Assembly: GCF_022179765.1 (NCBI RefSeq)
Contig: NZ_BPRE01000008.1
Span: 1-64,000 of the forward strand
DNA: 64,000 nucleotides
Direction: 5' to 3'
Source of the DNA: Methylorubrum suomiense
GTDB lineage: Bacteria > Pseudomonadota > Alphaproteobacteria > Rhizobiales > Beijerinckiaceae
Shown piece after piece: positions 8,572 to 17,920 of the stretch. The notes beneath the pieces were generated by a model. The model was given only the letters and a program-made list of their open reading frames with translations. It was not told where the DNA came from and did not search any database. A program made the position numbers and the translations under genes. Every line of letters begins with the position of its first letter. Position 1 is the stretch's first letter.

Positions 8572-10077
8572 TTGCCGGACCTTCTCGCAAATCTCGGCCT
8601 CGGCTTCTCGGTCGCCCTCGGCCTTCAGAACATCGCCCTGTGCTTCCTCGGCTGCCTCGTCGGCACCCTGATCGGGGTGCTTCCCGGCGTCGGGCCGATC
8701 GCCACCATCGCGATGCTGCTGCCGATCACCTTCGGCCTCGATCCCGTCGGCGCGCTGATCATGCTCGCCGGCATCTATTACGGTGCGCAGTACGGCGGTT
8801 CGACCACCGCGATCCTCGTCAACATTCCCGGCGAGGCGACCTCGGTGGTCACGACGCTCGACGGCCACCAGATGGCCCGTCAGGGCCGGGCCGGCATCGC
8901 GCTGGGCACCGCGGCGATCGCCTCGTTCTTCGCCGGCACGGTCGCGACCGTTCTGATCGCCGCGCTCGGCGCGCCGCTGACCAAGCTCGCCCTGATCTTC
9001 GGCCCGGCCGAATATTTCGCCCTCATGGTGATGGGGCTGGCCTTCGCGGTGGTCCTCGCCCACGGCTCGGTCCTGAAGGCGGTGGCGATGATCCTCGTCG
9101 GCGTGCTGTTCGCCGCCGTCGGCACGGATCTGGAAACCGGCCAGGAACGGATGACGTTCGGGTTCTCCTTCCTCACCGACGGCGTCGATTTCTCGGTGCT
9201 GGCGATGGGCCTGTTCGGCATCGCCGAGATCCTGCGCAATCTCGACCAGACCGAGACCCGCGACGTGGTGCGCGAGCGCATCGGCCGGCTCCTGCCGGGA
9301 CTGGCCGACATCAAGCAGGCGGCGCCCGCGACATTGCGCGGCACCGCCATCGGCGCGATCCTCGGCATTCTGCCGGGCAACGGCGCCGTGCTCGGTCCGT
9401 TTGCCGCCTACACGATTGAGAAGAAGATCGCGAAGGATCCGCGCCGGTTCGGGCGCGGTGCCATCGAGGGCGTGGCGGGGCCGGAAAGCGCCAACAACGC
9501 GGGCGCGCAGACCGCCTTCATCCCGCTGCTGACGCTGGGCATCCCGCCGAACGCCGTGATGGCCCTGATGGTCGGCGCCATGACGATCCACGGCATCGTG
9601 CCGGGGCCCGGCGTGATGACCAAGAACCCCAACCTGTTCTGGGGCATGATCGCCTCGATGTGGATCGGCAACCTGATGCTGCTGATCATCAACCTGCCCC
9701 TCGTGGGGGTCTGGGTGCGCCTGCTGAAGGTGCCCTACCGGCTGATGTTCCCTGCGATCCTGATGTTCTGCTCGGTGGGCATCTATTCCATCAATTCGCT
9801 GCCGACCGACGTGATGCTGATCGGGTTCTTCGGCCTGATGGGATACCTGCTGATCAAGTTCGGCTTCGAGCCGGCGCCTTTGCTTCTCGGCTTCGTGCTG
9901 GGCAAGCTCATGGAGGAGTACCTGCGACGCTCGCTCACGCTCTCGCGCGGCGATCCGATGGTGTTCCTGGAGCGCCCGGTCAGCGCGGTGTTGTTCATCA
10001 TCGCCTTCGCGATCCTCGCTGCGGCTCTGCTGCCATCGTTGCGAAAAGGTCGTGACGAAGTCTTCACCGAGGCCTGA
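8572..10077 (+). CDS. tctA: Tripartite tricarboxylate transporter large membrane subunit (TctA family)
   Basis: 501 residues, the usual TctA length, with about 10-12 hydrophobic segments. Family signatures include LIGVLPGVGPIATIAMLLP, YYGAQYGGSTTAILVNIPGE and ESANNAGAQTAFIPLLTLGIP. It forms the secondary, ion-gradient-driven channel of the TTT system. The start is a TTG at 8572 with GGAG about 8 nt upstream; no ATG or GTG gives the conserved N-terminus. It is co-directional with tctB and the second tctC-like gene. Confidence 0.93.
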   Translation: MPDLLANLGLGFSVALGLQNIALCFLGCLVGTLIGVLPGVGPIATIAMLLPITFGLDPVGALIMLAGIYYGAQYGGSTTAILVNIPGEATSVVTTLDGHQMARQGRAGIALGTAAIASFFAGTVATVLIAALGAPLTKLALIFGPAEYFALMVMGLAFAVVLAHGSVLKAVAMILVGVLFAAVGTDLETGQERMTFGFSFLTDGVDFSVLAMGLFGIAEILRNLDQTETRDVVRERIGRLLPGLADIKQAAPATLRGTAIGAILGILPGNGAVLGPFAAYTIEKKIAKDPRRFGRGAIEGVAGPESANNAGAQTAFIPLLTLGIPPNAVMALMVGAMTIHGIVPGPGVMTKNPNLFWGMIASMWIGNLMLLIINLPLVGVWVRLLKVPYRLMFPAILMFCSVGIYSINSLPTDVMLIGFFGLMGYLLIKFGFEPAPLLLGFVLGKLMEEYLRRSLTLSRGDPMVFLERPVSAVLFIIAFAILAAALLPSLRKGRDEVFTEA

Positions 10078-10203
10078 CCTCCGGGATTAAACCGGCGACG
10101 GATTTCGTTTGCAAAAGCGCGTTCTAGCGCGTGAGTTTCGAAAAAAACATTGGGCCTGCGGCGAGCGCGGCAGGTCCATCAAGATCAAGCAGGGGGGAAC
10201 ACC

Positions 10204-11175
10204 GTGAAGAAGGCTCTCGCGTTCGGGTTTCTGGCAGCCCTGACGGCCGTGACCGCCCGCGCCGATACCTATCCGCAGCGGCCGATCACCATGGTGGTGC
10301 CGTTCGCCGCCGGCGGACCGACCGACATCGTCGCCCGCATCGTCGCCGAGCCGATGTCGAAGGCCCTCGGCCAGCAAGTGGTGATCGAGAACGTCACCGG
10401 CGCCGGCGGCACCACGGGCATCACCCGCGCCTCGCAGGCCGCCCCCGACGGCTACACCATCATGATGGGCCACATGGGCACGCACGGCGCCGCCCCGGCC
10501 CTGTTCAAGGGATTGAAATACGATCCGGCGACGAGCTTCGACCCGATCGGCATGGCCGCAGGCACGCCCATCGTCATCGTCGCCAAGAAGGCGATGGCCG
10601 CGCCCGATCTGAAGAGCTTCGTCGAGGCGGTGAAGACGGGCGGCGCCTCGATCAACCAGGCGCATGCGGGCGTGGGCTCCGTCTCCCACTCGACCGGCGT
10701 GCTGTTCGACTCCCTGATCGGCGCGAAGCCGACACTCGTGGTCTATCGCGGCACCGGTCCGGCCCTGAACGACCTGATGGCCGGGCAGGTCGATTTCATG
10801 ACCGACCAGATCGTCAACGTCGCGACGCAGATCACCGGCGGCACCATCAAGGCCTACGCCGTCGCCACGCCGGAGCGGAACCCGAGCCTGCCCGATGTGC
10901 CGACCACCAAGGAGGCGGGTCTGCCGGGCTATGAGGTCAGCGCCTGGAACGCGGTGTTCGCCCCGAAGGGCCTGCCGGAGGACGTGCGCAAGAAGCTCGT
11001 CGCCGCCCTCGACGCGGCGCTGAAGGATCCGAACGCGAAGAAGCGGATCCTCGAACTCGGCGGCACGGTGCCGAAGGACGGGGAGGCCGGCCCGGCGGCC
11101 CTGCAGAAGCTCGTCGAGAGCGAGGTCGCCCGCTGGACCCCGGTGCTGCGCAACGCGGTCGACGCCAATCCGTAA
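10204..11175 (+). CDS. Second TctC-family periplasmic binding protein
   Basis: 323 residues from GTG 10204, which is preceded by AGGGGGGAAC. The signal peptide is MKKALAFGFLAALTAVTARA. The mature start YPQRPITMVVPFAAGGPTD and the segments APDGYTIMMGHMGTHG and YRGTGPALNDLMAGQVDF show that it is a paralogue of the tctC at the front of the cluster. Two different receptors around one TctAB pair suggests the transporter serves two ligands, or that one receptor acts elsewhere, for example in sensing. No regulator is adjacent on the same strand. Confidence 0.92.
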   Translation: MKKALAFGFLAALTAVTARADTYPQRPITMVVPFAAGGPTDIVARIVAEPMSKALGQQVVIENVTGAGGTTGITRASQAAPDGYTIMMGHMGTHGAAPALFKGLKYDPATSFDPIGMAAGTPIVIVAKKAMAAPDLKSFVEAVKTGGASINQAHAGVGSVSHSTGVLFDSLIGAKPTLVVYRGTGPALNDLMAGQVDFMTDQIVNVATQITGGTIKAYAVATPERNPSLPDVPTTKEAGLPGYEVSAWNAVFAPKGLPEDVRKKLVAALDAALKDPNAKKRILELGGTVPKDGEAGPAALQKLVESEVARWTPVLRNAVDANP

Positions 11176-11186
11176 GCGGTCGGGAG

Positions 11187-11209
11187 CGGGCTCCGACCGA
11201 TGGAGCCCG
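11187..11209. terminator. Hairpin between convergent genes, likely bidirectional terminator
   Basis: CGGGCTCC (11187-11194) and GGAGCCCG (11202-11209) form a perfect 8-bp stem with a 7-nt loop between the end of the second tctC-like gene (11175) and the end of the convergent small gene (11212). There is no clear T-run on either side. Confidence 0.5.
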
Positions 11210-11211
11210 TC

Positions 11212-11475
11212 TCACCGATGCCGACAGCGGGGTGGGCCGTCGCCGGCCAGCGAGTTCGGCACCACCCGGCCGCCCGACGCCTCGCAGGCGTCGCGAAACG
11301 GCTTGTCCGGGCGGTGGAATCCCCAGATCGCGATCATGGGAGCGACCATCAGGAACACGGTCGCGCCCATGAGGAAGGCCGGTAGCCAGCCGGGAACGCG
11401 TCGCGGCGGTTCGGGCCGGATCGGCGTCGGCGGGGCCAGGAAGGCCAGGAGGAGCAATCCGTCGAGGGCGCTCAT
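11212..11475 (-). CDS. Small single-pass membrane protein of unknown function
   Basis: 87 residues. The ATG at 11475 was chosen because GAGGAAC lies 6 nt upstream on this strand; a longer frame to 11514 has no comparable site. It holds a short N-terminal hydrophobic stretch (LDGLLLLAFLAPP), a proline-rich linker and one clear transmembrane helix (WLPAFLMGATVFLMVAPMIAIWG), followed by a short tail with two cysteines. I do not recognise the family. Codon use is like that of the neighbours, which supports a real gene. Confidence 0.55.
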   Translation of the reverse strand: MSALDGLLLLAFLAPPTPIRPEPPRRVPGWLPAFLMGATVFLMVAPMIAIWGFHRPDKPFRDACEASGGRVVPNSLAGDGPPRCRHR

Positions 11476-11786
11476 CGGTCGTTCCTCAGCCGCGGAAGGC
11501 GGCGTCTTCGACAAGTCTCTATAGTCCGGCGGAGAGGGCGGCGCATCAACCGGAGGCCTCTGCCGCGACTTGCCGCAGAGAACCGGCGGAATGCAAAGGA
11601 CTGGACGGTCCCGCAGCCCGGTTCGAAACGCGGGGTAGCGGCCCTTCCCGAAAGCGTGATGCGCCCGCCGTCGGGCGCTCGGTTAAACTCGTCCTAACCG
11701 GTCGGTGCGATTGTTCCCGCATTCATGGTCGGGTCCGACGCACACGGCCCTTCCGCCGGGTGCGCCTTGAAGGGCGCTGAATCGGT
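11476..11786. other. Divergent intergenic region, 311 nt
   Basis: It separates the small minus-strand membrane protein from the plus-strand hybrid kinase and should hold both promoters. No terminator-like hairpin or convincing regulator site was found. Confidence 0.4.
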
Positions 11787-13877
11787 ATGGTCGCTCATCC
11801 GCCGAACGAGTCCGAACGGCTCGCCGCCCTGCATGCGTTGCGCATTCTTGGAACCGAGGCGGAGCCACATTTCGACGCGGTCTGCCGCACGGCCTCCACC
11901 CTGTTCGCGGTCCCGATCGCCACCGTCGCCCTGCTCGACGCGGACGATCTCTGGTTCAAGGCGAAGTGCGGGATCGAGGCGGTGGGGGCACCCCGGACGG
12001 TCGCCTTCTGCGCCCATGCCGTCCTGTCCGACGAGATCTTCGTCATCGAGGACACGCTGGCCGATCCGCTCTTCGCCGACAATCCGCTGGTCACGGGTGA
12101 GCCGGGCGTTCGCTTCTACGCGGGTGCGCCACTGATCCTGCGGGCCGGTCTTCGGGTCGGCACCCTGTGCCTGATGGACCGGCGCCCGCGTTCCTTCTCG
12201 CAGGAGGCGCGCACGCAATTGCGGGATCTGGCGACCGTCGTGGTGGCGCATCTGCGCCTCTACGAGGATCAGGCCGACCAGAACGCCGCGATTCTTGGCC
12301 AACTCGCCGAGGGCGTGATCGTCACCGACGCCGCCGGCGGCATTACCTTCGTCAACGAGGCCGCGGCGGCGATCCACGGTATCGCCCGCCTCGATGTCGA
12401 GCCCGAGCATTACAGCGACACCTATCATCTCTTCACCGAGGACGGCCGCCCGCATCCGCCCCTCGAACTTCCGCTTGCCCGCGCGGTGGCCGGCGAGGAA
12501 GTCGCCGATGCGCGCTGGCGCATTCACCGCCCCGACGGCTCGCGCGTCCTGGCGATCGGCACCGCGCGCGCCCTGCGCAACGGCGACGGGCGCCAAGTCG
12601 GCGCCGTGCTGACGCTGCGCGACGACACGGCCCGCGAATCCGCCGAGCGGGCGTTGCGCGAACTCAACGCGACCCTGGCGGAGCGCGTCACCGAGCGCAC
12701 GGCGGAACTGGAGGCGGCCCGCATTCAGGCCGAGGCGGCGAGCCGGGCGAAATCCGAATTCCTGGCGTCCATGAGCCACGAGATCCGCACGCCACTCAAC
12801 GGCATGCTCGGCTATACCGATCTCCTCCTCGAAGATCCGTCCCTCGGGCCCGGCGCGCGCCTGTACGCCGAACGCGTTCGTTCGGCCGGCTCTGCCCTGC
12901 TGACCATCGTCGACGATATCCTGGACTTCTCGCGGGTCGAGGCGGGACAGATTGAACTGACTCCCGAACCCTTCGCCCTCGCCCCGCTCGCCGATGAGGC
13001 CGCCGCGATCGTTCGCGCCAGCGCGGAACAGAAGGGCCTGACCCTTACCGTCACGCTCGGTCCGAACCTGCCGGCTTCGGTCGTCGGCGACCGCGATCGA
13101 TTGCGGCAGGTACTGCTCAACCTCCTCAACAACGCCGTAAAGTTCACGCGCCGCGGCGGCGTGACCCTCGCATTGACGGTCCCCAGGGAAGGCCGGGTGT
13201 GTTTCGCGGTCCAGGATACCGGCATCGGTATTCCCGTCAGCAAGCAGCATCTGCTGTTCGAGCGGTTCAGCCAGATCGACGGCACGATCCGCCGGGAGTT
13301 CGGCGGCACCGGGCTCGGTCTCGCCATCTCGCGACAGCTGGTGGAGTTGATGGGCGGCACCATCGGCCTGACGAGCGAGCCGGAGATCGGCTCGACCTTC
13401 CGATGTGAGGTCCCGCTTCCCGCCATCGTCATGGCGGCCCCCTCCGTGGTGCCTGCGGCGGAGCCATCCCGCTCCCGCAGCTGCCGCGTGCTTCTGGTCG
13501 AGGACGTGTTCCTGAACCAGGAACTGGGACGTGCCGTTCTGACGCTCGGCGGTCACAGCGTCGATGTCGCTGCCAGCGGCGCCGAGGCGATCCGGGCGGT
13601 AGCCGAGGGCCAATACGATCTGGTGCTGATGGATATCCAGATGCCCGGCATGGACGGGATGACCGCCACCCGCTGCATCCGCGCGATGGGCGGGCCCGCC
13701 GCCGCGGTGCCGATCATCGCCATGACGGCCAACGTGCTGCCGCATCAGATGTCGGACTATCTGGCCGCCGGAATGCAGGGGCATATCGGTAAGCCGTTCA
13801 AGCGCGACGCGCTTCTGGCCACCGTCGAGCGTTGGGCGAGTCGCCGCGGCGAGACCGCATCGGCCCGCTGCGCCTGA
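11787..13877 (+). CDS. Hybrid sensor histidine kinase (GAF-PAS-HisKA-HATPase-REC)
   Basis: 696 residues without a clear transmembrane segment, so probably cytoplasmic. A GAF domain (about 20-160) of the type common in alphaproteobacterial sensors is followed by a PAS domain (about 165-280), a coiled-coil linker, a HisKA domain with the phospho-acceptor His331 in SHEIRTPLNG, an ATPase domain (LLNNAVKFTRRGG, DTGIGI, FGGTGLGLAISRQL) and a C-terminal receiver with Asp616 in LVLMDIQMPGMDG. All catalytic motifs look intact. It converges on a response-regulator gene 59 nt downstream on the other strand and could be its partner. It lies at the edge of the alcohol dehydrogenase region, but a regulatory link is only inferred from position. 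Confidence 0.92.
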   Translation: MVAHPPNESERLAALHALRILGTEAEPHFDAVCRTASTLFAVPIATVALLDADDLWFKAKCGIEAVGAPRTVAFCAHAVLSDEIFVIEDTLADPLFADNPLVTGEPGVRFYAGAPLILRAGLRVGTLCLMDRRPRSFSQEARTQLRDLATVVVAHLRLYEDQADQNAAILGQLAEGVIVTDAAGGITFVNEAAAAIHGIARLDVEPEHYSDTYHLFTEDGRPHPPLELPLARAVAGEEVADARWRIHRPDGSRVLAIGTARALRNGDGRQVGAVLTLRDDTARESAERALRELNATLAERVTERTAELEAARIQAEAASRAKSEFLASMSHEIRTPLNGMLGYTDLLLEDPSLGPGARLYAERVRSAGSALLTIVDDILDFSRVEAGQIELTPEPFALAPLADEAAAIVRASAEQKGLTLTVTLGPNLPASVVGDRDRLRQVLLNLLNNAVKFTRRGGVTLALTVPREGRVCFAVQDTGIGIPVSKQHLLFERFSQIDGTIRREFGGTGLGLAISRQLVELMGGTIGLTSEPEIGSTFRCEVPLPAIVMAAPSVVPAAEPSRSRSCRVLLVEDVFLNQELGRAVLTLGGHSVDVAASGAEAIRAVAEGQYDLVLMDIQMPGMDGMTATRCIRAMGGPAAAVPIIAMTANVLPHQMSDYLAAGMQGHIGKPFKRDALLATVERWASRRGETASARCA

Positions 13878-13903
13878 ATTCGCTTCGCAGGGCAGCGTCC
13901 AGC

Positions 13904-13921
13904 CATCGGGCCAACCCGATG
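13904..13921. terminator. Short hairpin between convergent kinase and response-regulator genes
   Basis: CATCGGG (13904-13910) and CCCGATG (13915-13921) form a 7-bp stem with a CCAA loop in the 59-nt gap between two convergent genes. It is a candidate shared terminator without a strong T-run. Confidence 0.45.
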
Positions 13922-13936
13922 CGGCCCATTCTGGAT

Positions 13937-14629
13937 TCAGGTTCGGCCGAGCGCGCGTGCGCCGAGAGCGGCGGCGGCGGCCCGGTTGGTGACGCCGAGG
14001 GTGCGCAGAAGAGCGGCGACATGGACCTTCACGGTCCCTTCGCCGAGGGCGAGGATGCGGGCGATCTCCTTGTTCGAGCGCCCATCGACGATCTGTTCGA
14101 GCACGTCCCGCTGGCGCCGGGTCAGGGAGGTGAGGGATACATCGCCCGCCTCCTTGCCCCCGCGCGCCGAGTGGGCGGGCACGGGCAGGTCGGCGAGGAA
14201 CGGCGGCACGTAGATCGCGCCGTTGAGGATGATCTCCAGGGCGCTCACGACCTCCGGCGGCGACAGGGTCTTGGGAACGTAGCCGTGGCTTCCGGCGGCG
14301 AGCGCCGTGAGGATGTCGTCGCGGTCGGTCGAGCCGGACAGGATCGCGGCCTTTACCGTGGGAAAGCACTCGCGCACCGCGCTCAAGGAGGCGGCGCCGG
14401 CCATGCCCGGCATCCGCAGATCGAACAGAGCGAGACTTGCTTCCGGCGTCTCGGCCAAAGCCGCCAGGGCCTCGTCGAGGGATCCCGTCTCCACCACCCG
14501 CGCGAAGCCGAGCCGGCGCACGAGCAGTGTCGTCAGGGCAAGGCGGAAGAACGCATCGTCATCGGCCACGACGGCGACCGGCCCGTCGGTCGGGGAGGGC
14601 TGCTTTGTCGGGGTGAAGGGGCTGGACAT
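13937..14629 (-). CDS. NarL/FixJ-type response regulator
   Basis: 230 residues: receiver domain (about 17-135) with acidic pocket ADDD, acceptor Asp70 in LFDLRMPG and conserved Lys in PKTL, then a LuxR-type helix-turn-helix (SLTRRQRDVLEQIVDGRSN, KEIARILALGEGTVKVHVAA). This architecture is the same as regulators of PQQ ethanol dehydrogenases in Pseudomonas (ExaE, AgmR/ErbR), but it is also extremely common, so a role in controlling the adjacent locus is only a suggestion. It lies tail-to-tail with the hybrid kinase and 179 nt from the end of the apbE-like gene, transcribed in the same direction as that operon. Confidence 0.9.
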   Translation of the reverse strand: MSSPFTPTKQPSPTDGPVAVVADDDAFFRLALTTLLVRRLGFARVVETGSLDEALAALAETPEASLALFDLRMPGMAGAASLSAVRECFPTVKAAILSGSTDRDDILTALAAGSHGYVPKTLSPPEVVSALEIILNGAIYVPPFLADLPVPAHSARGGKEAGDVSLTSLTRRQRDVLEQIVDGRSNKEIARILALGEGTVKVHVAALLRTLGVTNRAAAAALGARALGRT

Positions 14630-14807
14630 CCTGTTCGAGACTTCATGCGGTCGGAGCGGCGCGGCTCAACTTCGAAAAGGTTGGCTGCGCCTGTGCGGTC
14701 GAAAGCCTCCGCATCCTTCGCCGCGGCTCCTTTACACTATCCCGAACCGATCGTTCCCGTTCCGCCGTGCCGGTCGCGGGAATGTGCTGCGGCGAACCCG
14801 ACCGAGA

Positions 14808-15800
14808 TCAGACCTTTGCCGTAAAGCGCGCCGAACACCCGCTGTAAAGCTGAACGAGCTCTCGGCCAGCCTGTGCCCCCATCACGAAAGCTGCCGTGGA
14901 GAGACCGTCGGCGAGAAGTCCGCTCGGTGCCGTCACCGTCACCCGCGAGAGCGCGGTGGGCGACAGGCCGGTGGCGGGATCGAAGATGTGATGATCGCGC
15001 CGGTCCGGCGAGAAGATCGTGGCGTCGTCGCCGGAGGTGGCCGCGAAGCCGGTGAAGGGCGCGATGACGTCGGACATCGCGTCGGCGCCGTGGGCGGCGA
15101 GGCCGAGTCGCCAGGGCGAGCCGTCGGCATGGGCGCCGCTGGCGCCGAACTCGCCGGTATCCACGAAGGCATCGGCGATGCCATGAGCCTTAAGCGCCGC
15201 CATCACCTGATCGGCGGCAAATCCCTGGATCAGGCCGTTGAGCGTCACGCCCATCCCGGGCCGGTCGAAGTGGATGCCGGTCTCTTCCACCCGGACATGC
15301 CGCCAGCCGACCCGCGCCACCGCCTCCGCACGGGCTGACGGTCCCGGACGCTCGCCCTTCGCGGTCGCCTCGGACCAGAGCGTCCAGAGCGGCTGCACCG
15401 TCGGGTCAAAGGCGCCACCACTTCGCTCCGCCAAGGTCAGGGCGAAGCGCAGCATATCGAGGAGCAGCGGATCGGGCGTGGCGAGCGTGCCGTCGCGGTT
15501 TAGGCGTGAGAGGGCACTCTCGGGTCGGAAGAGGCTGCCCGCCGCCTCCACCGCCCGGATCGCCGAGAAGGCGTCTCGGAAGGCCGGCTCGAAGCGATCG
15601 GAACCGTCCGCCACCAATGTGAGCGAGACCGTGGTGCCGAAGGCGAGCCCGGCGCGCGTGGCGGCACGGCGTCCGCGTTCCTCCGCCAGGGCTCGGAACG
15701 CCGCCGGTCCGGCGGCGAGGGCGGCCAGGGCGCCGAAGCCGCCGAGCAGCACGCGCCGCCGTTCGGCAACGGGGCGCAGTCGGGGGGAGGGGGGGCTCAT
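14808..15800 (-). CDS. apbE: ApbE-type FAD:protein FMN transferase
   Basis: 330 residues. The N-terminus carries a Tat-like signal (RRRVLLGGFGALAALAAG). The ApbE fold is seen in FGTTVSLTLVA, the SLFRPESALSRLNRDG segment, GVTLNGLIQGFAADQVM and the C-terminal DPATGLSPTALSRVTVTA and ADGLSTAAFVMG, which bind FAD and metal in this family. ApbE enzymes attach FMN covalently to a Thr or Ser of extracytoplasmic proteins; the obvious substrate is the NosR-like FMN-binding protein encoded just upstream. ATG 15800 overlaps that gene's stop by 4 nt (ATGA). The open frame that runs further upstream is only a shadow of the NosR-like gene. Confidence 0.9.
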   Translation of the reverse strand: MSPPSPRLRPVAERRRVLLGGFGALAALAAGPAAFRALAEERGRRAATRAGLAFGTTVSLTLVADGSDRFEPAFRDAFSAIRAVEAAGSLFRPESALSRLNRDGTLATPDPLLLDMLRFALTLAERSGGAFDPTVQPLWTLWSEATAKGERPGPSARAEAVARVGWRHVRVEETGIHFDRPGMGVTLNGLIQGFAADQVMAALKAHGIADAFVDTGEFGASGAHADGSPWRLGLAAHGADAMSDVIAPFTGFAATSGDDATIFSPDRRDHHIFDPATGLSPTALSRVTVTAPSGLLADGLSTAAFVMGAQAGRELVQLYSGCSARFTAKV

Positions 15801-17920
15801 TCGGCGGCCACCGGCTGAAGAACGGCGCGCTTGCCCCGCTTGGCGGCCAGCACCTGGGGCACGCATTGCGTGGGATCGTGGATGATCGTCACGCAGTCCA
15901 TGCACTGGAAGCACTCGGGATAATCGATTCGACCCGAGGGTGCGATGGCGCCGTAGCGGCAGCGCACCTTGCACAGCTGGCACGGCGAGCCGCATTCCGC
16001 GCGGCGGGGGATCCAATCGAGGAGGCGCAGGCGCCCGGCCACGGCGAGACTCGCGCCGAGGGGACAGAGATAGCGGCAGAACCCCTTGTAGACGAAGAGG
16101 TTGAGGACAATCAGCCCGAGCGCGTAGAGCACGAAGGGGAGCGAGCGCACGAAGTATAGGGTGATCGAGGTCTTGAACGGCTCGATCTCGGAGAGGCTGT
16201 CGGCGAGTGGCGAGCCGAGGATGGCGGCGCCGAGGATCGCGGCGAGGCCCACATATTTCACTTGGCGCAACGCGCGGTCGAGGCGCGGCGGCACGGTGAT
16301 CTGGCGGATGCGCAAGGGACGGGCGAGCCAGGCGGCAAATTCCTGCAACGCGCCGAACGGACAGAGCCAGCCACAGAAGGTGCCCCGGCCCCAGATGACC
16401 AGGGTCACGAGCACGAAGGCCCAGATCAGGAGCGAAGGCGGATCGTAGAGCAGGAAGCCGAAATCGCCGGTATGGAAGGCGGCCCGCGCCGCGCCGACAA
16501 GGGTGACGATCGAGAGCTGGGCCTGGGCGTACCAGCCGATGAAGCCGAGGGTGAAGGCGAGGAAGCCGAGGCGAAACAGCGAGAAGGCCTGCGGGCGCGC
16601 CACCAGGGCTTCCTGGCGAGAGAGAACGGGCACGAGCAGGGCAAGGGCGGCGGCGATGATCCCGAGTTCGACACCGCGGGCGCGCCAGGAATCGATCCAG
16701 CTCGGCCCGGCATCCGGCACTTCGCGGGTGAACAAATCGGGCGGCAGGCGATACTCCGTCGCGATTTCGCGGGCGACCTTCTCGGGGAAGATCTGACCGC
16801 GCTCGCGGGTGACTTTCACGGAGAGCGACCACGGAGCGGACGGATCGAAACCGGCCGCGTCGCCGATCTTCAGGATGGTCCAGGGACCGGCCGGGAGATC
16901 GGGGGCGAGGTCGCGCCGCTCCCAGGCGGCGTCGCGGGCATTCACAGTCAGGCCGCCCTGTTGCAGCGTGAGCCGATCCGGCACCGAGCCAAGTACGAAA
17001 TCCTCCGGCAACGGGCTCCAGCGGCCCGAGCTCACCACCATCACCGCGTGGCCGCCCGGACCGATCTCGCGCATCAGCCGGGCATAGGCTGCCTCCCCGA
17101 GAATCGTGCGGCCGATGGTGGGGACGTTGAGATAGGCGATCGCCAAGTCGGCGAAGGCCTCGTCCGCCGGGCCGGGATCGGGATCGCTTAAACCGGTACC
17201 GGCGAAGGCCGCATCGACCTCGGCGGGGGTGACGCGCCAGCGCTTGAGCCAGCCGCGCCGTTCCAACTCGGCGAGCGTCAGGGGTTCGAAATCGGGCTTG
17301 GCCTCGACCCGCAGGCCGCTATTGACCGCGCCGAAGCCGAGCTTCTCCCGCGCGACGGCGAGGGAGGCGGTGAGCATCGTCTCGTTGATCACGCGGGTCG
17401 AGGCGGTCGCCATTGAGATGCCGTCGACGGTGGTGGCGGGCGCCGCTCCGGCGGCCCGCGCGTTCGGCCGTCCGACCCGGATCGGCTGACGCGCGGACAG
17501 CCCGACATATTGCTCGACGAAGGCGAAGAGCGGTTCCGAGCCGAGGCCTTCGAGAAAGACCGGTTCGTGATGGGTGATCACCTTCGCATCGCGAAAGGTG
17601 CCATCCGGCGCGAGGGCGATCAGCAGGTTCGGGGCCGTACCGCCGAAACCGGGGATCCGGGCGAAATCGATCGACTCGAAGGCGTAGGCAATAACCTCGT
17701 AGGAGCCCGCTTCCTGCTTGAGGATCGGCCAGACTGGGATGCGGTCGTCGCGCTCTCCGACGACGAGGGGGGGCGGAAAGTTCTTCTCCATGCCGGCGCG
17801 GCCGAGGGTGCCGGCCTGGGCAGGGAGCAGCCACAGCAACGCCGCGACGATGCCGGCCAGGAACCGCCACAGGGTCGCCCACGCGGCATCCCTGCTTCCG
17901 CGAAGGGATAAGGGGTTCAC
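15797..17920 (-). CDS. NosR-like membrane flavoprotein with FMN-binding domain and 4Fe-4S centres
   Basis: 707 residues. A signal peptide (LAGIVAALLWLLPAQA) leads to a periplasmic FMN-binding domain with the flavinylation-like motif DGISMATAST (Thr172 candidate). Several transmembrane helices follow (from about residue 410), with two CxxxCP motifs (CGWLCPFG, CRYLCPLG). A C-terminal ferredoxin-like region has clustered cysteines (CGSPCQLCKVRC and CFQCMDC...C). The order matches NosR/NirI, which moves electrons from the quinol pool or cytoplasm to periplasmic partners. No nosZ gene is in view, so here it probably serves the PQQ-dehydrogenase region. GTG 17920 overlaps the propeller stop by 4 nt and gives a proper signal peptide; an upstream ATG at 17974 would overlap by 58 nt. 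Confidence 0.88.
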   Translation of the reverse strand: MNPLSLRGSRDAAWATLWRFLAGIVAALLWLLPAQAGTLGRAGMEKNFPPPLVVGERDDRIPVWPILKQEAGSYEVIAYAFESIDFARIPGFGGTAPNLLIALAPDGTFRDAKVITHHEPVFLEGLGSEPLFAFVEQYVGLSARQPIRVGRPNARAAGAAPATTVDGISMATASTRVINETMLTASLAVAREKLGFGAVNSGLRVEAKPDFEPLTLAELERRGWLKRWRVTPAEVDAAFAGTGLSDPDPGPADEAFADLAIAYLNVPTIGRTILGEAAYARLMREIGPGGHAVMVVSSGRWSPLPEDFVLGSVPDRLTLQQGGLTVNARDAAWERRDLAPDLPAGPWTILKIGDAAGFDPSAPWSLSVKVTRERGQIFPEKVAREIATEYRLPPDLFTREVPDAGPSWIDSWRARGVELGIIAAALALLVPVLSRQEALVARPQAFSLFRLGFLAFTLGFIGWYAQAQLSIVTLVGAARAAFHTGDFGFLLYDPPSLLIWAFVLVTLVIWGRGTFCGWLCPFGALQEFAAWLARPLRIRQITVPPRLDRALRQVKYVGLAAILGAAILGSPLADSLSEIEPFKTSITLYFVRSLPFVLYALGLIVLNLFVYKGFCRYLCPLGASLAVAGRLRLLDWIPRRAECGSPCQLCKVRCRYGAIAPSGRIDYPECFQCMDCVTIIHDPTQCVPQVLAAKRGKRAVLQPVAAE

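Noticed and set aside
14808..16832. ApbE with a 344-residue N-terminal extension
   Set aside because: The extension is a shadow of the NosR-like gene; a Tat signal follows directly after ATG 15800.
15797..17920. A denitrification locus
   Set aside because: Only the NosR-like protein is present; no nosZ, nosD or nosF genes are near, and the partners belong to PQQ alcohol metabolism.
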